Source: Ceratothoa steindachneri (lineage: Eukaryota > Arthropoda > Malacostraca > Isopoda > Cymothoidae). Taken from it: DNA of 64,000 bases. Positions 10,223 to 20,241 of this stretch are shown here, piece by piece; the stretch's first letter is position 1, and the number at the start of each line of letters is the position of its first letter. Location: assembly GCA_963969495.1 (NCBI GenBank), contig OZ018329.1:69714959-69778958 (forward strand). Reading direction: 5' to 3'. The notes under the pieces were generated by a model, which was given only the letters and a program-made list of their open reading frames with translations, was not told where the DNA came from and searched no databases. The position numbers and the translations under genes are program-made.

Positions 10223-12446
10223 CCATGTCAACTCGCGGCTTAGCGGGACAATCTTGAATTTGTCCCTGTTAGTCCTGATCTTCCATCATCTCTCGTACAG
10301 GTTGATGATGTTAAATTCCGCTATTGTGAGAACTGCCTGTGCCCTTGCTTTCCTCTCCGAGCAAGGGACAATTTGAGTGATGTCATCTGCGAATTGTAGA
10401 TACATCGTGTCCCTGTGCAGTGGAGTTGGGAGGTCGATTGTGAAGACCAGGTAAAGCAGAGGAGTCAGACAGTTTCCCTAAGGAACGCCTGCCTTGAGTT
10501 CGAATTCAGGACCTCTGTAGCCCTCAATCATGAGACAGGCCATTCTGTCCATGACGAAGTCACAGAGGATCCTTTCCAGGATTGGGTATACCTGGAGGTT
10601 CAAGATCTTATATTGAAGTCCTTCCAGGCAGACTTTATCGAGGGACTTTTTCACGTCCCTTAACACAATGTCTACATAGAACCCGTTCGCTTGGGAATAT
10701 GCTACTTTCTCTGTTAGGAGCGCCAGGGCGGTATCTGTGCCCCTTTTTCTGTGGAACCCATGTTGTTGGGGGTTATGCGCTCCTAACTCGCTCAGTTGAG
10801 CTTGTAGCCTATCTGCTATAATCTTCTCGAAGATTTTTCCCTGTATCTCAAGAAGAGAGATCGGGCGATAGTTAGCCACCTGGTCTGGGGGCTTGTTTCC
10901 CTTCAGGATAAAAATGATTTTGTCCATCTTGTACCCATCAGGGAAGTAGCCTGTATTCAGGGCAGCATTCATTGTGTTCGCCAAACCCTGAATAATTTTC
11001 CTTGCGGCATTTATGAGGTTGTTCTTCGTAATCCCAAATCAGCCTGGTTCCCTCTGCTCGAAGGATCTTATAGTGTTCAAGGTCTCTTCGACAGTTATTG
11101 GACATCCGTGATCAACCATCACTCTTTCCTGAGATACTTGCGGGTGTGGGTGGGTTCTATGTATTACTGTGCCGATATTATCCAGCAATTGGTCTTCAAA
11201 GTCCTGGTCCAAGTCATCGTTCTTCTCAGGGAAAATAGCGAAAATCTCTTGTCAGTGAGTTCTAAATTTTCTCTCGAGAGACTCTGGATCCTCGATGATG
11301 TCGTCTCCATCTTTGTTTTGAGTTCTGGGTCTTTGAGGCAATCCCCTTATTCTTCTAATGTTATTCCCAAAACTTTACAGGATTGTGCTCCCTGCCCAGC
11401 CTCCCGAAGATGTTATTCCAGATTGTTCTTTGTTTTTCAATTATTGTGTTTTTTAGCTCCTCTCCTAGTTGCCTCATTCTGGCTGTCCTTTCACGATTGG
11501 TTCCTGTCTTGCCGATCTCTTCATAGATTTCTCTACGTTCCCGTGCGATTTGTCTCATCTCGTTCGTCCAGCTAGGTTGTGGGAGCAATTTATCGGAGAT
11601 TCTGGGGACGCATATCTCGTCGGCTTGTATGAGGAGATTGGTGATCTTGTTTTTCTCCTCATCAATCTCTTCGAGATTAGCGTCTCTCAGGTCTACTGGA
11701 TGGTATGTACTGAGTATCTCTCTATATATGTAGCTCTCAGTTAGATTTAGCGTACCTTTTCCTTTGTGGAACGGGCTTTAGTAGTGGAGCAAGCAAGATC
11801 GTGGTGAGAATCGGGATATGGTCGCTCGGTACCACTGGTCCGGGTTCATTGACGATGTTAAAGGGGAAGTTTTAGCTCGTTAACACAATGTCTGGTTTAG
11901 TTTCCGAACGTTGTGTTAAGAAGGTTGGAAAATCTGACCCGACCCTTTCGAGTCTGTCTCTTTCGAGTAGCAGCTCCAGGTTTCTTCCCCTTTGGTCAGT
12001 GCCTCCGTAGACTGATACACCGCATTAGGCATTTAGATTACCGCCAAGCAATGTTAGTTTCCCGCGCCAGAAGACGTTGTAAAAGTTAGGAATCGGCAGG
12101 TATTTACGTCGTGGAGGTTGATAGATAGCCATCACTGTCAGCTTTCCAAACAGGGTTGGTACTTCAACAGCCACGAACGACTCATAAGGGTTTGGGAGTG
12201 TTCTGTATGTAATGTTGTTTCGGATCGCGATGGCAGCGCCATCGAAACGTTCTTGTGTGTGGTTTTTATTCATAACTGTGTAGTGTGGTATCTTTATTCT
12301 GTTTGTTTTTGTGTTAACGCAATGTTCAGTGATGGGATTAGGTCGGGATCCACTTTACGGAATATGTTACCGTAAGGAATGTGTTTCCTTTCCCACCCAT
12401 TTACATTAACTATGAGTATTCTTAATGTGTTGTTCGTGTTTTCCAT
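10223..12446 (-). pseudogene. LINE ORF2 (endonuclease plus RT), broken, C2
   Basis: The apparent start is the ATG at 12444-12446, with an opening similar to other families ('NVNGW'-type). The endonuclease piece at 12025-12273 reads 'ERFDGAAIAIRNN', 'AIYQPPRRKYLPIP' and 'LLGGNLNA', where the second G replaces the catalytic Asp of the GDLNA motif. The linker at 11361-11588 is open. RT motifs at 10478-10984 include 'KIIFILKGNKPPDQVANYRPISLL' and 'DVKKSLDKV' (the AFD motif altered to SLD). The PQG Gln is a TAG at 10478-10480, and further stops follow, so FADD is out of reach. It is certainly inactive. Confidence 0.8.
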
Positions 12447-12479
12447 GTTTGTGTTTTCTGGTGCTTGTGTGTGTGTGTC

Positions 12480-13125
12480 TTCTTTTAGTCTTTTTTCCGT
12501 TCCTAATTTTGAAAAATTCTGCTTCGCTCACGGCGAGGCAGGAGTCCCTATATAGTTTTTTCCCGGCCTCCATGAGCGCTGTGTCATTTAGCGCGTCCTG
12601 GTCTGGCGACTCATAAGTCTATTTCAGCATGCCAGTTTTGACTCCTTCGATGATTTCTCCAATTTTGGGGTCCCCCGGGAAGGAGGTTTCAGCTTTTCTG
12701 TAAAAATTAATTTTGATCTCATCACCATCATATTTTTTGTTCAAACAAGAACTCTTCTTTTTGTTATTGCTCCTCGCTCTCTTATGGATCTTAGGAAGCT
12801 GGGAGCACTCTTGTGGAAGAAGCAGAGCTTGAGATGTTGTCATCAGCCTGCTTGGGTTTTCTGGCTGATATTTTCACACTCGCTTCCCTTTTCTTCTTGG
12901 CCTCAATTTTTGGGTCCCTGTTTGAGGACCTTTGAGGGGATGGGGTTGATTCCGGGATCGTGTTCTTTTCCTAACTTTCTTATTTGTTTCTTGGGAAAGC
13001 GGTCGCTGGTGCCTCTTCCTCTAGCCCGTATTGCATCTGGAGGCCTTTCCCTGATGGTGCGTTCTCCGGGAACCACAGCTCTGCTAAGCCATTGTTTTTG
13101 AGCATGATGTTTAGTTCTTTAGAAC
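12480..13125 (-). pseudogene. LINE ORF1 C-terminal remnant, C2
   Basis: Broken minus frames match the second half of ORF1: 'LNIMLKNNGLAELWFPENAPSG' (plus strand about 13030-13115), corresponding to 'LN.ML..NG....WFP.NP.SG' in all families. A lysine-rich linker follows, then the 'IIEGVKTGMLK' start of the C-terminal module (open at 12619-12843). Similarity stops near 13125. The N-terminal part is at 16745-17041, on the far side of the LTR element. Confidence 0.65.
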
Positions 13126-13249
13126 ATTGGCGACATTTCAGTGGAACCAAAAGAAAAGATTACAATTGAATGGAGGCATAAATATGGGACAAAAAAATTA
13201 ACAATTTAGTGGACAAAAAAAAAATCGTAATTAGGAACATTAATGAGAT
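13126..13249. other. AT-rich junction between LINE C2 and gypsy remnant
   Basis: This short A-rich stretch with two A-runs has no coding similarity. It may be the gypsy element's post-integrase sequence or filler at the deletion junction. No 3' LTR could be recognised. Confidence 0.4.
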
Positions 13250-13450
13250 AATATATATACAATTCACGTGGAAAACCTTCGCTCCCGCCGGAGTATTGAT
13301 GGGGTAATCCACTGGTCCTCTAGCCTCGAGGACGGGGTAGGGTCCCTTTCACTGGCTAAGGATTTTGTTGCTTCCCGTGGGAAGTAGCACCAGCACCTTC
13401 GCGCCAGGCTTGAATTTTCGTTCTCGTGACTTAAGGTCCAATTAGGTCTC
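13250..13450 (-). pseudogene. Integrase C-terminal GPY module remnant
   Basis: Minus-strand frames contain 'FKPGAKVLVLLP'-like sequence and, in a shifted frame, 'KGPYPVLE' (about 13325-13350), then 'DYPI', 'GAKVFHV'. This is the GPY/F module found at the end of Ty3/gypsy integrases, which helps bind DNA or chromatin. A frameshift separates the two halves. It follows the protease with no RT in between, so a large internal deletion has occurred. Confidence 0.65.
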
Positions 13451-13472
13451 AAACCTCTCAATAAGTCCTTCT

Positions 13473-14010
13473 TCACGAGATACAAGACTCGTTTGTTACC
13501 TCGAGTGTACTCACGCTCGAGGGTTTTAGATTTCTACCAAAGGAGGGGGGGGGGGTAAGAGTTGCGCACTCATTCTGGGCGCGGGAAAACTTATCGCTCC
13601 GGAGGGCTTTGAACTCCGAGTCAATAGGGATTTCCAGGAGAACAGGTGCACGGGATTCCAGGGCTGCCAGTGTACGGGTAATCACGGGCTGGGCCATGGG
13701 ATGGTCGTGAATTACGGGGTCCTGACCGAATAAAACGGAGCAGAACTGGATTGGGGCCACTACCACTTCGGCCCAACCGGACATATAGTCACACTCGATG
13801 TGACAACGAATTACTGGGAAACGACTGGCCCGGCTAAGGAAGACTTGGACCACCGCAAATTTCTTGTGGTCGGGCCCAACAGTGGGAAGTAGGACCTCAG
13901 ACACTATAGTGCAGGTTCATCCGGTGTCACGGACGAGGGTGGATACTCGGCGACCGTTCACAGTTCCGTTCTCGAACTTCAATCCACCAGGGTTGTTCTC
14001 ATTAAAGAGA
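13473..14010 (-). pseudogene. Retropepsin-like aspartic protease, stop after DTG
   Basis: In the minus frame, a 'STLVRDTG' active-site signature is followed at once by a TGA codon, where family members have Ala and then Ser or Thr. Downstream the frame is open for 143 codons to 13473, with 'PVIRCHIEC', 'GWAEVVVAPIQFCSVLFGQD' (the region that carries the second conserved Gly) and a linker. A retropepsin would process the gag-pol polyprotein. The opal codon makes this copy non-functional unless read through. Confidence 0.65.
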
Positions 14011-14011
14011 A

Positions 14012-14700
14012 AGTTTACCTGATGGACCTGGTCTTTGGCGGGCGAGGAAGGTTTGGGAGTCTTCTGAGGCGACGGAGGAGGATCAGGGGCGGCCGAGATT
14101 TGGTGTACTTGGTGTTACTGAGAGTTTGCGAATCGGGAGTTTTGAGGACAGTTCGTGCGGTAATGGCCGGGAACTCAGTAGGTGTAGCAGACGATCGGGT
14201 TCTTTTGGTACGGCACAACCGGGGGAGAAGAAACTAGGGGCTTAACGTCTCGGTGTTCCGATGGATGGAAGTTTCTTGGCTTTGAGGGACTAGGAGCTTT
14301 GGTAAATCTTGGAACCAATTTAGGGGGGGTCTTAGGGCCATAAAATTTAGTTTTGGGGGGCGATTGGTAAGCTTTTTTAACATCCTTAGGGTATAAATCG
14401 TGACTACCCGCGTAGACATTGGCCTCTTCTAAGCACTCCTTGAAAGTAACGCAACGTTTATCCTTAATGAAGGCGTGAATTTTGGGAGCCACGACAGCTA
14501 AAAGATGATCCCTAAGGGAGAAGTCCAAAATGGACTCGTAGACCTGAGGAATTTTGCACGCATCCAGCCAACACTGAAGGTGTCTTTGTAGGATGTACCC
14601 GTGTTGTCGAAATGTTTGGCCGGGGCGGATCCTTTCCTGGCGGAATCGGGAGCGGTAGAATTCACTATTCATATGAACAACGGATAGCAATTCGGACATT
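14012..14700 (-). pseudogene. LTR-retrotransposon gag (capsid and damaged zinc knuckle)
   Basis: A 174-codon open frame (14175-14699) resembles the capsid C-terminal region of Ty3/gypsy gag: 'SEFYRSRFRQERIRPGQTFRQHGYILQRHLQCWLDA' style helices and 'LRDHLLAVVAPKIHAFIKDK' (quoted in parts). A proline- and lysine-rich linker follows, then a single CCHC knuckle. In the knuckle the second Cys is Tyr and the next codon is TGA, after which PGHYRTNC continues. It is therefore a broken nucleocapsid. The preceding gag N-terminus is at 14809-15150. Confidence 0.7.
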
Positions 14701-15150
14701 TTACGTGCAATAGTCCAAAGTTGCTTCCCGGGGAAGGGATACGAAGATATCCCTTTACTTGGAATTTAGGAGGGGGAGTAAGCGAGCGACGCCATCATTT
14801 TCAAGATCTCATCTATTGATCTGAAAAATTCTCTCAAAATAGGCCAAAAATGACCTAAAGTCCTCTTTATTATTAAAAGCGGGAAGGTGGACTGAAGGAG
14901 TTTGCAGAATTTCAGCCCAGGAACCTATGGACTGAGAATCCATTTGATTTCGGCTCATTTCCAGCTCATGCTGCCTAATTTGTTCACGTTCTTCCATCTT
15001 CATCTTCAGTTTGTTCTCCTCCATCTCCATCTTTAGTTTGTTCTCCTCCATTTTGTTCTTCTATACCTCCATCTTCCGTTTGTTCTCCTCCATCTCCATC
15101 TCCGTTTTTCTTAGTTCCTCTTCCCTTCGCTCTGCCCGTTCGTTCCTCTC
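14701..15150 (-). pseudogene. Gag N-terminal region with Glu/Lys coiled coil
   Basis: Open minus frame 14809-15051 with heptad-like repeats of the form NKLKMxMEE, each repeat being near-identical DNA (CTCCATCTCCATCTT...GTTTGTTCTC). The repeats are followed by 'VHLPAFNNKEDFRSFLAYFERIF', typical of the start of the capsid domain in crustacean and insect gypsy gag proteins (an inference). Frame breaks lie on both sides. Confidence 0.6.
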
Positions 15151-15682
15151 TTCTTCCTGTACGTAATTTAACAGGTCTTTGCCCGAAGACCTAATATTTC
15201 ACTCTGACTCCTGAATTTTTCGAAAAATAACATTTTTACGCAGTTAACTGAGGGAACACTGATACGCGAACGAGCTAGGACACTACCCACGCGAAACGAA
15301 TACTTGAATATTCGTGAAGGCCTTGATCACAAAGAAAAATTAAGATACAGCTACCTACCTCTGCTGTTTCTAAGCGGAAAAAAAATTAAAATGGTCCTAC
15401 CAGAATAAGGACACCAAAGACCTTAACTCTTTTGGATTAAAACCAGGAGAGTCTCCAAAATTCAAACACCATAAAAAAATTAATTACCTGGGGTCCAACA
15501 CAAAATCGAAATAGATTACGTTCAAATGCTGTTCAAATAACTTGAACTTGCCTTCTGCCACTACAATAAAAAAAAGGGATGTACGTGAATAACAAGGGAA
15601 CTTCTAATGTCGAAATTAAAATGACACGGGTCTGTAAATACCCCAACACACTTGAAACCAGATTTATATAATAAGTATATTA

Positions 15683-15746
<64 letters not shown>

Positions 15747-16739
15747 GTCGTGGTATAACATTACATTATATCAATACTATATTATATCTATGAGGGAAGG
15801 ATCAATAACTTGAAAGCGAATCGACAAAAGGGACGGAAAACCACGAGTTTAGACGGGCTGAGTAGCGAGAGAGTGCAACGAGGTCAGGTAAATTATGGAC
15901 AATGGCAAAGCTCAAGGTTATTTAAATAGGCATGTACAAAAATATAATATTATTCACACAAAAATAATGAGAGAATTGATGGGTAAAATTACCCTGCGAT
16001 AATTAACGGGCAAAATCACATTAGTAAATGAAAGGGGGAATCGTAGTTATAAATTACGCTATGAAGTTAGAACTTAAGGTATTTCAAGAGGAGACCATTT
16101 AAATGGGGGGAGATTAACTAAATTGGGTTACTGAAGAGGGAAGAGGGGTTGACTTACGGATGTCTTCTGTCCGTGAGGTGAGGCCGTTCGGAACTTCTGA
16201 GCGGGAAGTTGGAGCGATGACGGTTCTCCAAAAACAAGGGGGGAGGGTAACTTCTGGTCCAGGGGAGAGTATTTCGGCTACCCAAAATGAGGAGAGCTTC
16301 GACAGGAGTTGATGAGAGAAGTCGGGAAAATCACTCGGGGGCGATCGTTCAGTGGAATTACCTCCTGGCTGGGGCTAATTCCAAATACACAAAATAGTCC
16401 AGCTGTCACTTTGCTTTGTTGCTAGCACTTGACTTGGAACCATGGGGAATCTTCTGGCGTCTGGGCGAGACTTCTCAACTCTGTGTCTCCCCATGGGAGT
16501 CGAGCGCTATTTATGTCTGAGGCTCTCCCGGAGTGGGGGGCGGAAATCGGGACACAGCTCTACTCTCGAATGGCCTCGAATCTTCTTGCAGAGGCTATTC
16601 TGCCCGGGGTGGACATGGTTCGAGGCTACCGCTTTTGGAAGAGAGGGGTTAGGCTTACCAATTTAGGCCTAACCGAGCGTTTTGCCGCGCATGGAAGTTG
16701 CGTTCTGCTCAAGAGCTTCCACGTGGGGATTCCCTCACA
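15151..16739 (-). other. Putative 5' LTR and leader of the gypsy-like element
   Basis: There is no coding similarity. The block lies between gag and the LINE ORF1 that the element interrupted, so most of it should be LTR. On the minus strand it starts TGTGAGGG at 16739. A (TA)n tract is at 15684-15742. The LTR/leader boundary and primer-binding site are uncertain: TGGACCCCAGG on the minus strand near 15490 and TGGTGTCC near 15412 are candidates. Open frames at 16429-16925 are not supported. Confidence 0.45.
15684..15742. repeat. (TA)n microsatellite
   Basis: Near-perfect TA dinucleotide tract of about 58 bp inside the putative LTR. Confidence 0.95.
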
Positions 16740-16744
16740 ATTGT

Positions 16745-17041
16745 GTTAGCCGATCCTGGGGTACAGCCTTCTGCACATTACATTCCTGTGTGTTTAAATC
16801 TCAGGAGGCGTGGTTGGTTGAAGGTTTATATCCTTAAGGATTTTAATCCCTTCCTTCTTTGTTACCGCTTCCACGTCTTTTTCATTTTCGCATATTGCGA
16901 CGTATCCTGCAGGCGTATCAATTAGACTTAGGACTGCCACGCTTAGCTTCCCGAATAGGGTCTCGTACACTTTGCCCTTGTCCGGTTTTTCATGGCCGCT
17001 TAGACATTTAGTGAGACCCTCGCAGCATTTCGGGCCGCCAT
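16745..17041 (-). pseudogene. LINE ORF1 N-terminal remnant, C2
   Basis: The minus strand starts at an ATG (17039-17041) followed by 'AARNAARVSL', equivalent to the 'ALPKRVPL' start of family A. After a frameshift come 'KPDKGKVYETLFGKLSVAVL', 'DTPAGYVAICENEKDVEAV' and 'ILKDINLQPTTPPEI'. An in-frame stop is followed by 'THRNVMCRRLYP', matching the family pattern 'THRSLICRRLDP'. Similarity ends where the LTR element starts. It is the N-terminal partner of the ORF1 remnant at 12480-13125. Confidence 0.75.
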
Positions 17042-18727
17042 TATAGCGGTGAACACCCCTTGAGGAGGAGAGCGCACTCTTACCTGTTTTTTGCCTTTAT
17101 CTGCTCCTTTAGGAACTCACTAGTGTGTATGAGTTTCTGATATTTATTTAATAAATTATTTGTTGAGGTGCCTATTGGGAGAAGAGGGCACCCTCTTCGA
17201 TGAAAAGGGAATTTGCCTTTGGGTGAATGATGATATTGTATGATATGAATCCGGGTGGGATCCTCTCGGGGGTGTGTTTGTATGCCAGATTCATTGACAA
17301 CGCCCCCTCCCCCCCGAGGGTGTGTTAATCGCGACCGCATTCTAACATACCATAGAGACAGTTATATGTCCCTATATGTCCTGAAAGGGGTCCTCGCTGT
17401 GATGAGCAGCGAAGGTAGCAGTCCGTCCCTTATCCGGAATTGTTTCTGACATTGCTATAAACTGTGGGCTACTCCTCAAACCAGCTTCCTCCAATGCCCC
17501 CAATTATGGCCGTGCTATTCCCCTGCATAGTTGGACAAAACATGAATGGCAATTCCCTCTCACATCCGATGGCAATTTACGCAGGGAGGCGGGGCCGGTG
17601 GCTTAAGCCGTCATCTGGTTAAGTGGGGCCGCTAAAAAGAAAGATGAAATTAATGGTGATGGTGAAAATGAGTATATCTCTTTCGTGATTTCGAATGCGT
17701 TTGGGGGAAATTTAACCCTTAACTTTCCCTCCTTTGCCGATTTGGAGGTAGTTGTCGAAGTGAATGAACCAGGAATTCTACGCAGTCAAAAATTTGGGAA
17801 ATGGATTTCAGTCGTTTTTATGTAAAAAGAAATGAAAAGAGAGGTGGGAGCGGCCATTGAGGGTGTAGAGAGGCCCGGTACTCCTTTAAAACCCCCATAG
17901 TCACACTGTCTAGAGCCAGACTGTGCCGTTTGGACAGCTATCTAAATACCTATGTCAAGCTTGGTAAAGCGATCTCAAGAAAAGCACGGATAAACATTAG
18001 CCATTACTAATTCACCGAAGGCCTGGTAGATTACGAAGAAAAAAAAAAGACGTTACTGGCAATTGAAGAATCACTCAAAGCCTTTCATCTTAACTTTCAT
18101 TACTTCTTATTTTCATCTATCGTCTCACACACCGTTTCGCCTCCCACACCAAAAATCCTCCCTTTAGGGAGGTACTGGAAAAGAGAGATATTAATACTTT
18201 TAGGCCAGTTAAAATTTAACAATATGACTGCCTAAACTTCTTCCTCCGCCCCTGGGTCAACTGCCTTAGCTGATAAAAGCTGTCACCACGACCTCATTCC
18301 AACTATGCAAGGCATTAGCTTCTGCATAATTTGGGGAACAGGTGGAGGGAGGTTTGAGGACTAGCCCACAGCCAGAAACCGGTACCAGAGGATTCCCGGA
18401 TAATGGGCCGGGCTGCAACCTCTGCAGGGGAGTATAACAACTCCGCTTGTGGGGGTCCTGTAAGACCACTGAGGGACACACAACCGTGTCAGTGTAGTTG
18501 GGACGCAGCCGCGGTTTTTTAATTCCCTCGAGGAGACGGCTCCCACGGAGAGCGACGGTTGATTCCGCGCTAGCCAAAAAAAGTCCGTCACTATTCACCC
18601 CTCGAGAGGAGCCCACCCGGGACCCTATACTCATCATCATCATCCTCACCCTTCACAGCCTAATCAGCGGGGCCTTTACCTACGGGTCGGAGGGACCCCC
18701 CCCCCCCCAGTTAACAATAAGAACACC
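17042..18727. other. Head-to-head 5' regions of C2 (-) and a plus-strand LINE
   Basis: 17042-17640 is probably the C2 5' UTR on the minus strand. From about 17755 (GTTGTCGAAGTGAATGAACC, a loose match to the array 5' terminus) to 18727 is the 5' UTR of the plus-strand LINE. That UTR shares GGTTTGAGGACTAGCCCACAGC and the AGCG...GTTGATT...CGCT hairpin (18551-18571) with family A. A perfect CCTCCC-TTTA-GGGAGG hairpin (18157-18172) lies within. No gene is supported. Confidence 0.5.
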
Positions 18728-20155
18728 ATTGAGGACACAAGACTGCCGTTGAGAACAGAGCCTGGCAGACCCAAACCCGAGAGAAGGACCCTCAGCAGAG
18801 CACTCTACACTGAGATAAAGATAGCGGTCATCAAGATCATAGATGTCCCAAATGGATACATAGTCCTGTGCCACAAACAGAATGACATCAAAAAGCTAAG
18901 GACGACAAAAGGAACAAGCATTTTAAGTAAAATCGGACTACAACCAAAATTACCTCCACAGCTTCAGGCTAATCGCTCATTCATTTACAGAAAAGTCGAC
19001 CTTTATGTGGGCTCACATACCAAGGAGGAGCTAAAGGAAGAATTTGAGAGGGAAAACCAATACTTGAAAATAACAGAGATAATCAAATTTTGCAAGCACA
19101 CTCATGTTTTTAAGTTAACCTGCACAGCATCCGAAATGGCCAATAGGGCGAGACAAAACGGTCTCTTGGTCTTTGGAATGAGAATTCCACCCGAAAACAT
19201 ACACACGAAAAAATTCACAAACGTCCAAATGTGCTTCCAATGCTACGCGCTGGAAGAACACGTCACCAGAGACTGCCCAAACAAAGACAAAAAAAATCTG
19301 CTCGGAATGTGGGAGCGAAGGACACAATTTCCGTGAATGCAGGGAGACCACAAAAAAGTGCATAGATTGCCAAGATCCACACAGGACAATGGCAGTAAAC
19401 TGCCAAAACAGAAGGAAATAATAACAAGAAAGGAAAGAGAGCAGGCCCAGGCAAGAAAAAAGATTAAAAATCAAACATATGCACAAGTGGCCAAGGCAAC
19501 GGTAAAAGAAATAAAACAGACAGAAGGACAAAAAATAAACATAAACGTAAATGAAGGGACAGGGTTGGACATATTGGCTTCTATTATGTTCGCGCATGTG
19601 CACAATATTGCCTAACTGGGGCCCTTTGCGGACGCCCTCAACCTTCTCCTCGAAAAGAATGGAGTAGGGAAAATGTGGTTTCCGCCCAACCCTCCATCAG
19701 CTCTCATATACGGAGTCACGGCAGGAAAGACTCTCCAAGTAAAGGATATGCTCAAAGTGGGAGCCGCAATGGAAGAGAAAAAGGCGACTAATGAGTCAGA
19801 AAAGACGAAAGAAGAAGAAGTTGAAATAGAACAATCAGACAAAGAATCTAAAAACAAAAAGAAGAAAGAGAAACCAAAGAAAACAAAACAAAGACAAGAC
19901 ACGGAAGATACAACCGACTCGGAATCCTCAAAAGAGACGGAAAATGAAGAAGGCTGCAGGTATGAAGCCAAAGACTTCAAACTCAGAATCTTTGTACATG
20001 AAGCCTACCCCTTACCAAAGGGGGCCAGACCCGCCGACATCAGAAAAGGGCTGGAAAAAGGAACCTGCAAATGGACATATGTAACCGACCATGACGAGAA
20101 CGCAATCAAAAGACTTATATGGGAAGACCGCATTGATTCTTCCCCAATGATATAG
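18728..20155 (+). pseudogene. LINE ORF1 (gag-like), start codon lost, frameshifted
   Basis: The expected start is ATT (18728-18730) instead of ATG; the following codons read 'EDTRLPLRTEPGRPKPERR', the usual N-terminus. The frame is then open through 'DVPNGYIVLCH', 'RSFIYRKVDLYVGSHT', 'THVFKLTCTASEMANRA' and the first knuckle CFQCYALEEHVTRDC. A frameshift at an A-run near 19290 hits the second knuckle (CSECGSEGHNFREC in the shifted frame), and an in-frame stop lies at 19613. 'LEKNGVGKMWFPPNPPS', a very acidic and lysine-rich linker, and a diverged C-terminal module ('KGTCKWTY') follow. Confidence 0.8.
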
Positions 20156-20241
20156 ACCTCTAAAAAAAGAAACGTTCAACAAACTTGCAAACGGAAAATA
20201 CCAAAGCCCGAAGGAGAAGACAAAAAAACAAAATTAAGATA

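Larger units (their letters stand above)
13240..16739 (-). mobile_element. Ty3/gypsy-like LTR retrotransposon, internally deleted
   Basis: Minus-strand order: a putative 5' LTR region (about 16739 down to 15200), gag N-terminus with coiled coil, gag capsid and knuckle, protease, then directly the C-terminal end of integrase. RT, RNase H and the integrase core are gone, as is any visible 3' LTR. The outer edge (minus strand TGTGAGGGAATC starting at 16739) abuts LINE ORF1 sequence, showing insertion into the LINE. I could not place the primer-binding site with confidence. Confidence 0.65.
10223..17640 (-). mobile_element. LINE C2, family C, interrupted by a gypsy-like element
   Basis: This minus-strand LINE lacks the 3' end of ORF2. 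ORF2 runs 12446 to 10223, the ORF1 C-terminal part is at 12480-13125, and the ORF1 N-terminal part lies beyond the LTR element at 16745-17041. About 600 bp of probable 5' UTR follows, sharing short blocks (CCTCAAACCAG, CAATTATG, CATAGTT) with the family A 5' UTRs. The middle of ORF1, including the CCHC knuckles, is missing. Confidence 0.65.

Noticed and set aside
16429..16925. Overlapping plus-strand open frames of 74-106 codons
   Set aside because: They lie in the putative LTR and antisense to a LINE ORF1 remnant, so they are shadow frames.
18361..18752. Short frames on both strands at the start of the plus-strand LINE
   Set aside because: They overlap its structured 5' UTR, and none starts at the conserved ORF1 N-terminus.
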